A DNA stretch of 64,000 nt from assembly GCA_964407265.1 (NCBI GenBank), contig CAYOUV010000004.1, positions 1-64,000 of the forward strand. Reading direction: 5' to 3'. The translations under genes and the position numbers were made by a program. The notes under the pieces were generated by a model. It had not been told where the DNA came from. It made no database searches and saw only the letters and a list, made by a program, of their open reading frames with translations. Source of the DNA: CAYOUV01 sp964407265. GTDB lineage: Bacteria; Chloroflexota; Anaerolineae; Anaerolineales; Villigracilaceae. Below are positions 7,287 to 14,987 of this stretch, piece after piece (positions within the stretch are counted from its first letter, which is position 1; every line of letters starts with the position of its first letter).

Positions 7287-8951
7287 TTAAGCCTGGAAGG
7301 TGGATTTGAAGGTTTCCATCGCTTTGAGCAGCTTCTCACGAGTCTCATCCGTGATCACTTTCTTATCGGCGATGTCCTTGACCAGTTCAGGATGAGACCC
7401 GGCCATAAAGCGCAACAGCTCGCTTTCCCACTGCCGCATCTTATCAATCGGTACCTGGCCGGCAAAACCGTTCGTCCCGGCAAACAGTACAATCACCATA
7501 TTCTCCAACGACATCGGCTCGTACTGCGGTTGTTTGAGAATCTCTTGCATGCGCTGACCGCGATTGAGCTGGGCCTGAGCAGCTTTGTCCAGGTCGGAAC
7601 CAAATTGGGCAAAAGCAGCCAGCTCACGGTAAGCGGCCATGTCCAGGCGCAGACGGGCAGCCACCTGCTTCATGGCCTTGGTCTGTGCATCACCGCCCAC
7701 GCGAGAAACGGATATTCCTACGTTTACTGCCGGGCGGATGCCAGCATTGAAGAGGTTTCCTTCCAGATAAATCTGGCCGTCCGTAATCGAGATTACATTG
7801 GTGGGGATATATGCCGAAACGTCGCCCAACAAAGTCTCGATGATCGGCAGCGCCGTCAGCGAACCGCCGGTCCCTTTGATTTTGGCGATCTTGTAATCTC
7901 CCGCTTTTTCCATCTCCTTCACAGCTTCCAGGGCCTCATCCTTCGAAAGCGGTCCCTCGAAGACCCGGCCATCGATGGAATCTTTTTCTTCAGCCAGCTC
8001 ACCCCGGAAATCATTCTTGACGATCACGTATTTATTGGCCAGGCGGGCTGCGCGTTCCAGCAAACGCGAGTGCAAATAGAACACATCGCCCGGATACGCT
8101 TCACGTCCAGGCGGGCGGCGCAGCAGCAACGAAACCTGGCGGTAAGCCCAGGCGTGCTTGGACAGGTCATCATAAATCACCAGCGCATCGCGGCCGGTCT
8201 CCATGAACTCTTCACCAATCGCACAACCGGCATATGGCGCAATGTACTGCATGGCAGCCGGATCATCAGCGGAGGCGAGCACGACAATGGTATGCTCCAT
8301 GGCACCGTAGCGCTCAAGGATGCCAACCGTGCGAGCCACCGCGGCCTTTTTCTGGCCAATCGCCACATAGATACAGGTCAGATCTTTCCCTTTTTGATTG
8401 ATGATCGTATCAATCGCGATGGCGGTTTTACCGGTCTGGCGATCACCAATAATCAACTCGCGTTGGCCGCGGCCGATCGGGATCATCGCATCAATCGGCT
8501 TGATCCCGGTCTGGACCGGGGTATCCACATCCTGACGGTAAACCACACCGGGAGCAATCCGTTCAATTGGCCGAAAACCGGAGGCTTGAATCGGTCCCTT
8601 GCCATCGATGGGTTGGCCGAGGGCATTGACCACACGTCCAATCAGGCCATCCCCCACGGGAACGGAAGCGATTCGACCTGTCGCGCGCACACTCATCCCC
8701 TCAATAATTTCGTCGTACTCACCCATAATGATGACACCGACGCTGTCTTTTTCCAGGTTGAACGCCACCCCGATCACGCCATTCTGAAATTGGACCAGTT
8801 CCTGCGATTTGACGTTGGCCAAGCCCGCCACGCGGGCAATACCATCACCAGTTTCACCGACTGTCCCGATATCGCTGATTTCCGTCTCGGGTTGGTAAGA
8901 ATCGATTTGTTCTTGAAGATCACTGGTGATCTGTTTGATCAAATCCGACAT
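7287..8951 (-). CDS. atpA: F1 ATP synthase alpha subunit with a ~50-residue insertion
   Basis: The start at 8951 (MSDLIKQITSD) has GGAGG four bases upstream, so the longer frame to 9014 is not used. The 554-residue protein is longer than the usual 500-515. The Walker A motif GDRQTGKT is at 169-176 and the alpha signature PAVNVGISVSRVGG is intact. The excess lies between SRLLERAARLA and GGSLTALPIIET (residues about 306-361), an acidic/basic stretch where most bacteria have only a few residues. It is the first gene of atpA-G-D-C-mreB. The F0 genes and atpH are absent, so they must be elsewhere or missing. Confidence 0.97.
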   Translation of the reverse strand: MSDLIKQITSDLQEQIDSYQPETEISDIGTVGETGDGIARVAGLANVKSQELVQFQNGVIGVAFNLEKDSVGVIIMGEYDEIIEGMSVRATGRIASVPVGDGLIGRVVNALGQPIDGKGPIQASGFRPIERIAPGVVYRQDVDTPVQTGIKPIDAMIPIGRGQRELIIGDRQTGKTAIAIDTIINQKGKDLTCIYVAIGQKKAAVARTVGILERYGAMEHTIVVLASADDPAAMQYIAPYAGCAIGEEFMETGRDALVIYDDLSKHAWAYRQVSLLLRRPPGREAYPGDVFYLHSRLLERAARLANKYVIVKNDFRGELAEEKDSIDGRVFEGPLSKDEALEAVKEMEKAGDYKIAKIKGTGGSLTALPIIETLLGDVSAYIPTNVISITDGQIYLEGNLFNAGIRPAVNVGISVSRVGGDAQTKAMKQVAARLRLDMAAYRELAAFAQFGSDLDKAAQAQLNRGQRMQEILKQPQYEPMSLENMVIVLFAGTNGFAGQVPIDKMRQWESELLRFMAGSHPELVKDIADKKVITDETREKLLKAMETFKSTFQA

Positions 8952-9027
8952 TTCGCCTCCACGCCAGTAGTTTAATAAATTCAAGCCCAAATTCCGGGCG
9001 CTATAATAGTCCAATGATGTACAATAG

Positions 9028-9052
9028 CCCGGATAAGAAATTCCTATCCGGG
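9028..9052. repeat. Inverted repeat CCCGGATA / TATCCGGG in the atpA leader
   Basis: There are perfect 8-bp arms with a 9-base loop. No T-run follows on either strand, so it is not a classical terminator. It lies about 80 bp upstream of atpA and could fold in the atp mRNA leader or serve as an operator. Confidence 0.45.
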
Positions 9053-9215
9053 CGCATACGCAATTCAGTCAGTTTTAAATCGACGGTAGAATAAGCCCAT
9101 TGGGTTCGCTATCTCCGTTGTGGCTGGTTCTGCGTTTTTAACTCGATTTAGCTGGTTACAGAACGCACTAATCATACCTGAAAGCCATTTTCTTGTCCAG
9201 TTACAAAAATCACTC

Positions 9216-9243
9216 TTGCCATTCAGACACAATGCTTTATACT
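9216..9243 (+). promoter_or_regulatory. Sigma-70-type promoter for the ATP-grasp gene
   Basis: The -35 TTGCCA (9216-9221) and -10 TATACT (9238-9243) are 16 bp apart. The predicted start of transcription is near 9250, giving a short leader with AAGGAG at 9270-9275 before the ATG at 9281. Confidence 0.6.
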
Positions 9244-9280
9244 ATTCTCGTTGGAAAGACACAATTTTTAAGGAGTATCC

Positions 9281-10450
9281 ATGTCTGAAAAGGCTTTAGA
9301 ACAGGAAGAGAAACCTCCCAGTAGTTGGCCCAAGGAAAAACCCCACTGGCTGGTAGCCGTTTTAGCAAATATCAAGGACGACAACATCGCCCGTCCGGCA
9401 AACGTGCCACCCGATGCCTACGCGGACTACGACCACATTGAGACGATCCATTTGATTCGAACTGCGCTCGAATCTGACGGCCACGAAACGATCTTTATCC
9501 CGGCTGATAGAAATCTGCCATACGCCCTGCAAGAACAAAAACCGGATATTTGCTTCAACATCGCTGAGGGATTAGGCGGAGACGCCCGCGAGGCGCATGT
9601 CCCGGCTTTGCTGGAACTGCTCAACATTCCCTACACCGGTTCGCGCGTGCTGACGAATGCCATCTCGCTCGATAAAACCCTGACCAAGCGCATCTGGCGC
9701 GACCGCAACCTGCCGGTAGCCCCTTTCCAGGAATTCGCCACCGGTGATGAGCCGCTGCGCCACGACCTGCGTTTCCCTTTATTCGTAAAACCGGCGCGGG
9801 AAGGGACCGGCATGGGCGTGGACACCAAGGCGATCGTCAATGATGAGGCCGAATTACGCGAGCGCATCAAGTACGTGATCGAAATGTACAGACAGCCTGC
9901 CCTGGTAGAGGCGTTCCTATCCGGGCGCGAGTTCACCGTCGGGATCATGGGGCGCGCCGACGCCAAACGCTTCAGCCGTCATCCAGAATGGTACAACAAG
10001 GACGGCTTCCACCGCTTCCCAATCCTGGAACTGGACAGCTCACGCTCGGTCACACCCAATATTTACAGCCACTCCGCGAAAGCCAAGGATGTTGGCACGG
10101 CTGGGGCTCCCAACTACATCTGCCCGGCTGAAATCGACCCGGAACTTGCCAAAAAGTTCCATCATTACGCCTGGCGCGCCCACCTAGTGCTCGGGGCTCT
10201 GGACATCTCACGCACCGATATTCGTTTCGACAGTGACGGCAATCCCCGCCTGCTGGAAATCAACACCTTGCCCGGATTGACCCCCGGCTACAGTGACTTA
10301 TGCCTGGAGGCCGCCACCGAAGGGATCAGCTACGAAGACTTGTTACTGGAAATCCTGTATCAGGCTGCCGGTCGCTGGGGGATGATCGAAGCAAGGGAAC
10401 TACCCCCGGAGCCGCCCAAGAAGCGGACCGGGCCGCTGGTTTCAAAATAA
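9281..10450 (+). CDS. D-alanine--D-alanine ligase-like ATP-grasp protein
   Basis: This 389-residue protein has a Ddl-type fold. An N-terminal substrate domain carries ICFNIAEGLGGDAREAHVPALLELLNIPYTGS, followed by an ATP-grasp core with FPLFVKPAREGTGMGV, ALVEAFLSGREFTVGI and the metal-binding DIRFDSDGNPRLLEINTLPGLTPGYSD. Ddl joins two D-Ala for peptidoglycan. The spacing of the first lobe and the RPANVPPDAYADYDHIET insert differ from canonical DdlA/B, so the true substrate could be another amino acid pair. It is a single gene with its own promoter and a strong terminator. Confidence 0.8.
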   Translation: MSEKALEQEEKPPSSWPKEKPHWLVAVLANIKDDNIARPANVPPDAYADYDHIETIHLIRTALESDGHETIFIPADRNLPYALQEQKPDICFNIAEGLGGDAREAHVPALLELLNIPYTGSRVLTNAISLDKTLTKRIWRDRNLPVAPFQEFATGDEPLRHDLRFPLFVKPAREGTGMGVDTKAIVNDEAELRERIKYVIEMYRQPALVEAFLSGREFTVGIMGRADAKRFSRHPEWYNKDGFHRFPILELDSSRSVTPNIYSHSAKAKDVGTAGAPNYICPAEIDPELAKKFHHYAWRAHLVLGALDISRTDIRFDSDGNPRLLEINTLPGLTPGYSDLCLEAATEGISYEDLLLEILYQAAGRWGMIEARELPPEPPKKRTGPLVSK

Positions 10451-10457
10451 CGAGATT

Positions 10458-10493
10458 GCGACGCACCTATTTAGGTGCGTCGCTCGCTTTTTA
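10458..10493 (+). terminator. Rho-independent terminator of the ATP-grasp gene
   Basis: A 12-bp perfect stem (GCGACGCACCTA with TAGGTGCGTCGC) is followed by TCGCTTTTT. It begins 8 bp after the stop codon. Confidence 0.9.
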
Positions 10494-10515
10494 TGTTCTT
10501 CTCCCTGTCCGGGGA

Positions 10516-11952
10516 TTATTCGAGGTCCGTTTTACTTGTCAGCATTGACTTGCCGACCTGACGCATAGAGTATTCCATCTGCCCTTCCTGCACTTCCCAG
10601 GTCGAGACGACTGGCACAAAGCGGGAAGCTACCAAATACAGCAAGATAAAAAACGCCAGAGTGCCAAGTGATAGGGAAATTTCAACCCAGCTAATATGGT
10701 ATACCCGCCAGGTAAATGGATCGGTGGTGACAGTCAGCGAACCCGGCACGATCAAGAAACGCTCGAGCCACATCCCAATGTTGATAAACAACCCGATGAT
10801 AAACATGATCCACGGTGTTCGACGGATCCGTTTACTCCACAGCAATGTCCAGGGTATGACCAGGTTGCCGATCAACATCAGAGCGAACAACCAAACCATG
10901 GGATTCTGCTGATGAAATGTTAAAAGGAATTTATCCAGTTTATTTCCGCCATACCAGGGCACCAGATAATCATTGAAGAAAAAGTATGCCCAAGCCATCG
11001 AAATGATCAGCATCAATTTTCCCAGAGCATCGAAGACTTCCAAGCGGATGAAGTAATCCATATGTTTCATCGTGCTGCGAATTACGAACAAAGCCATAAC
11101 CAGCGCTGCTATACCCGAATGGATCGCTCCAATCACAAAGTATGGCCCGAAAACCGATGAGGCCCAACCGGGGCGCGTGCCCATGGCAAAGTCCCAGGAG
11201 ACAACAGTCGTGACCGAGACCATTACCGGGATCATGGCAAAGGAAAAGATTTTCATCGCTGAACGCAGGTGCGTCCATTCTCCTTCTGTGCCGCGAAAAC
11301 CCAGTGCCAGGATGCGGTATAACTTTTTGCGCCAGCCGGTTGATCGGTCCCGCGCCATTGCCAGATCCGGGATTAAGGGCAGGTACAGGTAGAGCGCGCT
11401 GACGATCATGTAGGTATTGATCGCCATGAAATCCCACATCAGGGGCGAATGAAAGTCCGGCCAGATCCCTCGCTGGTTGGGATATGGAAGGATCCAATAA
11501 ACGCGCCAAGGCCTTCCCAGGTGAAAGAAGACGCTCAAACCAGTCTGGATAATCCCAAAAACGGCCATGAATTCAGCTGCTCGCGTGATCGAGCGATGAA
11601 AGTTTGTTTTGAACACACGTAATAAGGCCGAAACGAAAGCCCCTGTATGACTGATACCGATCCAGAAAACCGTATTGGAGAGAAATACCCCCCAATAAAT
11701 CGGGCGCGTATCACCGGTCACACCCAGCCCATTGAAGATCAGGTAGCCCCAGACACCAAACAATCCCACAGCGACAAAAACAGCCAAAGGGATGGCCAGT
11801 GCCCAAAACTTCCATCCGGTTTCCCGCATGGCATCCATCACCATGCTGTTCATTTCACGGCGCGGCCTTGGGTCAAGGACCAAGTGCTCACGGCGCAATT
11901 CTTCTTGTTCTGCTTCTTGATAATCAGGTGAATTACTGGCAAGTACGGCCAT
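10516..11952 (-). CDS. Second ActC-like NrfD/PsrC quinone-binding membrane subunit
   Basis: The 478-residue protein, with about ten membrane segments, belongs to the NrfD/PsrC family. It is closely similar along its whole length to the ActC at 14988-16421, including an N-terminal acidic segment with PR-REMN-MVM, GLFGVWGY, WIGISHTG, PDFHSPLMWDF and FNDYLVPWYGG. In Alternative Complex III, ActC and ActF are both NrfD-like. The strong likeness here points to a duplicate of ActC rather than a typical ActF. It stands apart from the main operon, beyond a tRNA and a terminator, with its own 200-bp leader. It could replace ActC in an alternative assembly or fill the ActF position. Confidence 0.88.
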   Translation of the reverse strand: MAVLASNSPDYQEAEQEELRREHLVLDPRPRREMNSMVMDAMRETGWKFWALAIPLAVFVAVGLFGVWGYLIFNGLGVTGDTRPIYWGVFLSNTVFWIGISHTGAFVSALLRVFKTNFHRSITRAAEFMAVFGIIQTGLSVFFHLGRPWRVYWILPYPNQRGIWPDFHSPLMWDFMAINTYMIVSALYLYLPLIPDLAMARDRSTGWRKKLYRILALGFRGTEGEWTHLRSAMKIFSFAMIPVMVSVTTVVSWDFAMGTRPGWASSVFGPYFVIGAIHSGIAALVMALFVIRSTMKHMDYFIRLEVFDALGKLMLIISMAWAYFFFNDYLVPWYGGNKLDKFLLTFHQQNPMVWLFALMLIGNLVIPWTLLWSKRIRRTPWIMFIIGLFINIGMWLERFLIVPGSLTVTTDPFTWRVYHISWVEISLSLGTLAFFILLYLVASRFVPVVSTWEVQEGQMEYSMRQVGKSMLTSKTDLE

Positions 11953-12312
11953 AAGACAAGCCTCCGATTAGATTGGTTGAACCTCGAAAAAAACTGGGGC
12001 AACCACATATCGCGTTAGATTTGGGCCATATGACTGGTGCGCTTATTTTTTTCTTCGATGTGGCCTCAAACTTTTACGCCTAACGGGCAGGCCTGGCATC
12101 AGGAGTTTAGAATAACATGCAGAGCGGTATTTGACCTTATGTTTGTTTCACATCAATCTTATGACTTCATTAAAGAGGCTTAGTGCCATTGGTTTCCCCC
12201 GGCTCTTTGTGATGTAAACAGAGTCCCTCCTACCAATAAAAAAATCTCTTTTACGTAGCGTGACTGTCTCACTTTTCTTTGGTATAATTCCCGCCGCCAA
12301 ACATGGCGCCGT
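11953..12312. other. Intergenic region with tRNA promoter
   Basis: No protein gene is supported here. It contains the leader of the second actC-like gene (minus strand) at its left and the tRNA-Ser promoter at its right. I found no clear minus-strand promoter. Confidence 0.6.
12260..12288 (+). promoter_or_regulatory. Promoter of tRNA-Ser
   Basis: The -35-like GTGACT (12260-12265) and a consensus TATAAT (12283-12288) are 17 bp apart. Transcription would begin about 18 bp before the mature tRNA 5' end. Confidence 0.7.
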
Positions 12313-12402
12313 GGAGAGGTCGCGTAGTCTGGCTTAGCGCGCACGCTTGGAAAGCGTGTAACCTGCAAGGGTTCGCGGGTTCGAATCCCGCCCTCTCCGC
12401 CA
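12313..12402 (+). tRNA. tRNA-Ser (anticodon GGA), CCA encoded
   Basis: The acceptor stem GGAGAGG pairs with CCTCTCC, discriminator G and CCA follow. The anticodon stem CACGC/GCGTG closes a TTGGAAA loop, giving anticodon GGA (reads UCC/UCU). The T arm GCGGG-TTCGAAT-CCCGC is canonical. The long variable arm fits a class II serine tRNA. It is transcribed against the surrounding respiratory genes. Confidence 0.95.
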
Positions 12403-12410
12403 AAATAAAA

Positions 12411-12439
12411 AGACACCGGGTTGCACCGGTGTCTTTTGT
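12411..12439. terminator. Terminator after tRNA-Ser, probably bidirectional
   Basis: The perfect stem AGACACCGG / CCGGTGTCT with a 6-base loop is followed by TTTTGTT on the plus strand and preceded by an A-rich run, so it can also end the minus-strand cytochrome operon whose last gene stops at 12454. Confidence 0.85.
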
Positions 12440-12453
12440 TGGTTAAAGCCAAA

Positions 12454-13920
12454 TTATTTGTTTAGGCTGATGACGTAGGCAATCACGTCCGCAATTTGCT
12501 GCTGGGTCAGGTCGCCCTTGTCGCCCCAGGCCGGCATCGAAATCGCCGGATTCGTTCCTTCAGGAGTAGAACCGTGCTGGATGAACAGATCCAGGTTGTA
12601 GGCAAAGGTTTTGAAATCGGTATTCACCAGGGTCGGGTCGATCGGGTTCAGTTGCGGGACCGAGCCATCGGTCGAACCGGGATTGGTGACGCCCTGCTTA
12701 CCCTGCGGGCCATGGCAGGCCACACAATTGCTCTGGAAGACCTGCGCACCGGCGGTCGGATCGCCCGTCAAATTGACCGCATCTCCCGGCCCACCCGGGT
12801 TGGACGGCCGCGCGATATCCTGCCCACCGGATGAACTCGATGGGGCCGTAGCTGCCGGTGCCTGCACGCCATTCAGCCCGGTGACGTAGGCGATCACGTC
12901 CGCAATTTGCTGCTGGGTCAGGTCGCCCTTGTCGCCCCAGGCCGGCATCGAAATCGCCGGATTCGTTCCTTCAGGAGTAGAACCGTGCTGGATGAACAGA
13001 TCCAGGTTGTAGGCAAAGGTTTTGAAATCGGTATTCACCAGGGTCGGGTCGATCGGGTTCAGTTGCGGGACCGAGCCATCGGTCGAACCGGGATTGGTGA
13101 CGCCCTGCTTACCCTGCGGGCCATGGCAGGCCACACAATTGCTCTGGAAGACCTGCGCACCGGCGGTCGGATCGCCCGTCAAATTGACCGCATCTCCCGG
13201 CCCACCCGGGTTGGACGGCCGCGCGACTTGTTCACCTCCAGCACTGGGGGTAGGCACCGCAGCGACAGGAGTCCCTCCGGCTGCGCCTTGAACCGGTGTC
13301 CCAGCAAAAATAGTCGGCCCCTCCGGTGGAACGCTCGGAGGCCGTCCCAGGGGCATCAGTTTCTGGACGAAGAGCATGTCATGCAACTTGGATTGCAGCC
13401 AGTTACCACCTCCAAAAATATCCTGCCCTTTGGCAGTTGGTGGATTACGCAAAGCACCCATCAACATACCCTGGTAGCTGCTCAAATCCATGTTGGCCGA
13501 AGCGTTAGCAACGTCTGAGTTGTGACAGGTCGAACACGACGAAGCGCCGGGATACCACAGATTGCCTTCGAGGAACAATGGCTGCACATCCTTAAATGTT
13601 GCCTGGCAATCCTGGCCTTTGTTGTCGGTAAAAGTGAACGTAGCAGTATCAGAATACCCGGACGAAACCCAGGCGCCGATCAGCTTTTCAGCCGTCACCT
13701 GGCATTTATTAAAGCCGCTGGCAGCCGAGACGTTGCGATCCGGCACGGGCAGCGTAGCGGGGATCAAGGTGGGGACCGGCGTCCGCTCTACCGCTGTGGC
13801 GGCTTTGCGGCATGAGAAGGAAAAACCACAGGCTGAGACGTATACGATGCTGCCCCAGACCAACAAGACGCCGAGGAAGCCGAGGATCACTCCATAAATA
13901 ATCTTTTTTACATCATCCAT
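12454..13920 (-). CDS. Membrane-anchored multiheme cytochrome c with duplicated class I domain
   Basis: The start at 13920 (MDDVKKII) has AGGAAGG upstream. The 488-residue product has an N-terminal membrane anchor (about 4-30). A region with one heme motif CSTCH and a Trp-rich segment follows, then two almost identical class I cytochrome domains, each with CVACH and a candidate Met ligand in ISMPAWGDKGD. They are separated by a Ser/Pro/Ala linker. Such cytochromes would accept electrons from ActA/ActE and pass them to an oxidase or reductase. It is the last gene of the ACIII-like operon, 10 bp after actE. The domain copies share a 345-bp DNA repeat with one difference, indicating a recent duplication or conversion. 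Confidence 0.9.
   Translation of the reverse strand: MDDVKKIIYGVILGFLGVLLVWGSIVYVSACGFSFSCRKAATAVERTPVPTLIPATLPVPDRNVSAASGFNKCQVTAEKLIGAWVSSGYSDTATFTFTDNKGQDCQATFKDVQPLFLEGNLWYPGASSCSTCHNSDVANASANMDLSSYQGMLMGALRNPPTAKGQDIFGGGNWLQSKLHDMLFVQKLMPLGRPPSVPPEGPTIFAGTPVQGAAGGTPVAAVPTPSAGGEQVARPSNPGGPGDAVNLTGDPTAGAQVFQSNCVACHGPQGKQGVTNPGSTDGSVPQLNPIDPTLVNTDFKTFAYNLDLFIQHGSTPEGTNPAISMPAWGDKGDLTQQQIADVIAYVTGLNGVQAPAATAPSSSSGGQDIARPSNPGGPGDAVNLTGDPTAGAQVFQSNCVACHGPQGKQGVTNPGSTDGSVPQLNPIDPTLVNTDFKTFAYNLDLFIQHGSTPEGTNPAISMPAWGDKGDLTQQQIADVIAYVISLNK
12471..12815. repeat. 345-bp direct repeat, copy 1 (inside cytochrome gene)
   Basis: This copy is identical to 12882-13226 except for one base (A at 12481 against G at 12892). 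The offset is 411 bp, a multiple of three, so the duplication keeps the reading frame. Confidence 0.95.
12882..13226. repeat. 345-bp direct repeat, copy 2 (inside cytochrome gene)
   Basis: This is the second copy of the cytochrome-domain repeat. A 66-bp unique linker separates it from copy 1, which argues against a simple assembly echo. Confidence 0.95.
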
Positions 13921-13930
13921 ATCAGCCTTC

Positions 13931-14452
13931 CTACGGTTTCGGTTGTGCTTTGAGCGTGCGCAGGTAATTGACCACATCCCAGCGATCACGCACGGTCAGG
14001 TTTTCATTGAGAGCTGGCATCGCGCCCGGAACACCATTGCTGACGGTCAAAAACAGTGCACCGTCGCTCTTGGACTGCACCGCATCGCTGGTCAGGTTGG
14101 CAGGTTTCTTGTTTACCAGGAAAGCTGCGATGGGGCCATCGCCCTGCCCGCTGTCGCCGTGGCATTGCTTACAGTTGATCTGGAAAAATTCTTTACCGCG
14201 GGCCAGGGATACCTCATCGGCTGGCACGGGGTTGACCGGTGCGCCCATACCCGAGATATAGGCCGGGCCTTCGATAGGGATCGAGCGCGCCGGGACCGGC
14301 AGCGGATCTTCCATCGGCTTGAACGAGCGTTGGACTTCCATAAAACTAATGAAGTCAATGTGGATCACATCATAGGCCCATAACTCGAGCACCGCCAACA
14401 GCGCGACGACGAGCAGGCCGGCGATTAGAAGGCGCTTGTAAGCAGGATTCAT
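13931..14452 (-). CDS. actE: Alternative Complex III monoheme cytochrome c subunit ActE
   Basis: The 173-residue cytochrome has an N-terminal membrane anchor (residues about 8-26) and one heme motif CKQCH near residue 95. A likely Met axial ligand lies in GVPGAMPALNENLTVRDRW. The region before the heme (SFKPMEDPLPVPARSIPIEG) is typical for ActE. ActE conducts electrons from ActA to a periplasmic acceptor. It overlaps actD by four bases. Unlike some ActE proteins there is no lipobox; a plain helix anchors it. Confidence 0.88.
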   Translation of the reverse strand: MNPAYKRLLIAGLLVVALLAVLELWAYDVIHIDFISFMEVQRSFKPMEDPLPVPARSIPIEGPAYISGMGAPVNPVPADEVSLARGKEFFQINCKQCHGDSGQGDGPIAAFLVNKKPANLTSDAVQSKSDGALFLTVSNGVPGAMPALNENLTVRDRWDVVNYLRTLKAQPKP

Positions 14453-14973
14453 AGTTCTTGTGCCTCCTTGGGCTCGACTGACTCGGCACCCATCTCTTTC
14501 ATCGCTTTCTCAAACTCTGCCTGCCGTTCGGACGGGCATTTGAAGAACACCGCGATCTTGCCATCACTGATCTCCGGTACGTAATCCATCGGCTCGTAGG
14601 ATGGGAAACGGCTGTCCAAAAACATGCCGATGAAAGAAAATCCCATCAAACCCAGCATGGTCATCTCAAAGGTAACGATCAGACCCGGTGGGATTGGGAA
14701 CAGCGGCTGGCCGCCGACATGCAGCGGATACAGGTACGGGATACCATAGATCAGGAACACGCCAACCAGGATACCCAGGATTGCGCCAGACATGGCGATA
14801 CGCGGCACGTTGGTCTTAACCCTTGGCCGACCAAGCACGCGTGTGGGGATCGGCACCCCCGAAATGACGTTCATCTGGTCATCAGGCAGACCCAATTCGC
14901 GCAGTTTCTCAATCGCCTCCGCAGCCGGGTCAATGTCCTCAAAAAGGGCCAGAAGTGTCGTTGGTTCAGACAT
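14449..14973 (-). CDS. actD: Alternative Complex III membrane subunit ActD
   Basis: The start at 14973 (MSEPTTLLALFEDID) has GAGGAG upstream. The 174-residue protein has an N-terminal soluble alpha/beta region. Two membrane helices follow (about 70-90 and 105-125), then a C-terminal cytoplasmic part with DGKIAVFFKCPSERQAEFEKAMKEMGAESVE. ActD packs beside ActC in the membrane part of the complex. It starts just downstream of actC and overlaps actE by ATGA. Confidence 0.9.
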   Translation of the reverse strand: MSEPTTLLALFEDIDPAAEAIEKLRELGLPDDQMNVISGVPIPTRVLGRPRVKTNVPRIAMSGAILGILVGVFLIYGIPYLYPLHVGGQPLFPIPPGLIVTFEMTMLGLMGFSFIGMFLDSRFPSYEPMDYVPEISDGKIAVFFKCPSERQAEFEKAMKEMGAESVEPKEAQEL

Positions 14974-14987
14974 ATCTTGCTCCTCTC

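Larger units (their letters stand above)
8952..9280. other. Divergent intergenic region between atpA and the ATP-grasp gene
   Basis: No gene is seen here. It holds the atpA ribosome site at its left end, a TATAAT on the plus strand at 9002-9007, an 8-bp inverted repeat at 9028-9052, and a good plus-strand promoter at 9216-9243. I could not identify a convincing minus-strand promoter for atpA. Confidence 0.7.

Noticed and set aside
7392..8975. Long open frame of 527 codons on the plus strand opposite atpA
   Set aside because: It lies entirely antisense to a well-conserved atpA gene, has no domain and its composition follows codon constraints of the other strand.
11647..11931. Plus-strand 94-codon frame over the second actC gene
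   Set aside because: It is antisense to the NrfD-like coding region and has no independent support.
12907..13518. 203-codon plus-strand frame across the cytochrome gene
   Set aside because: It is antisense to the cytochrome gene; its repetition simply mirrors the duplicated heme domain.
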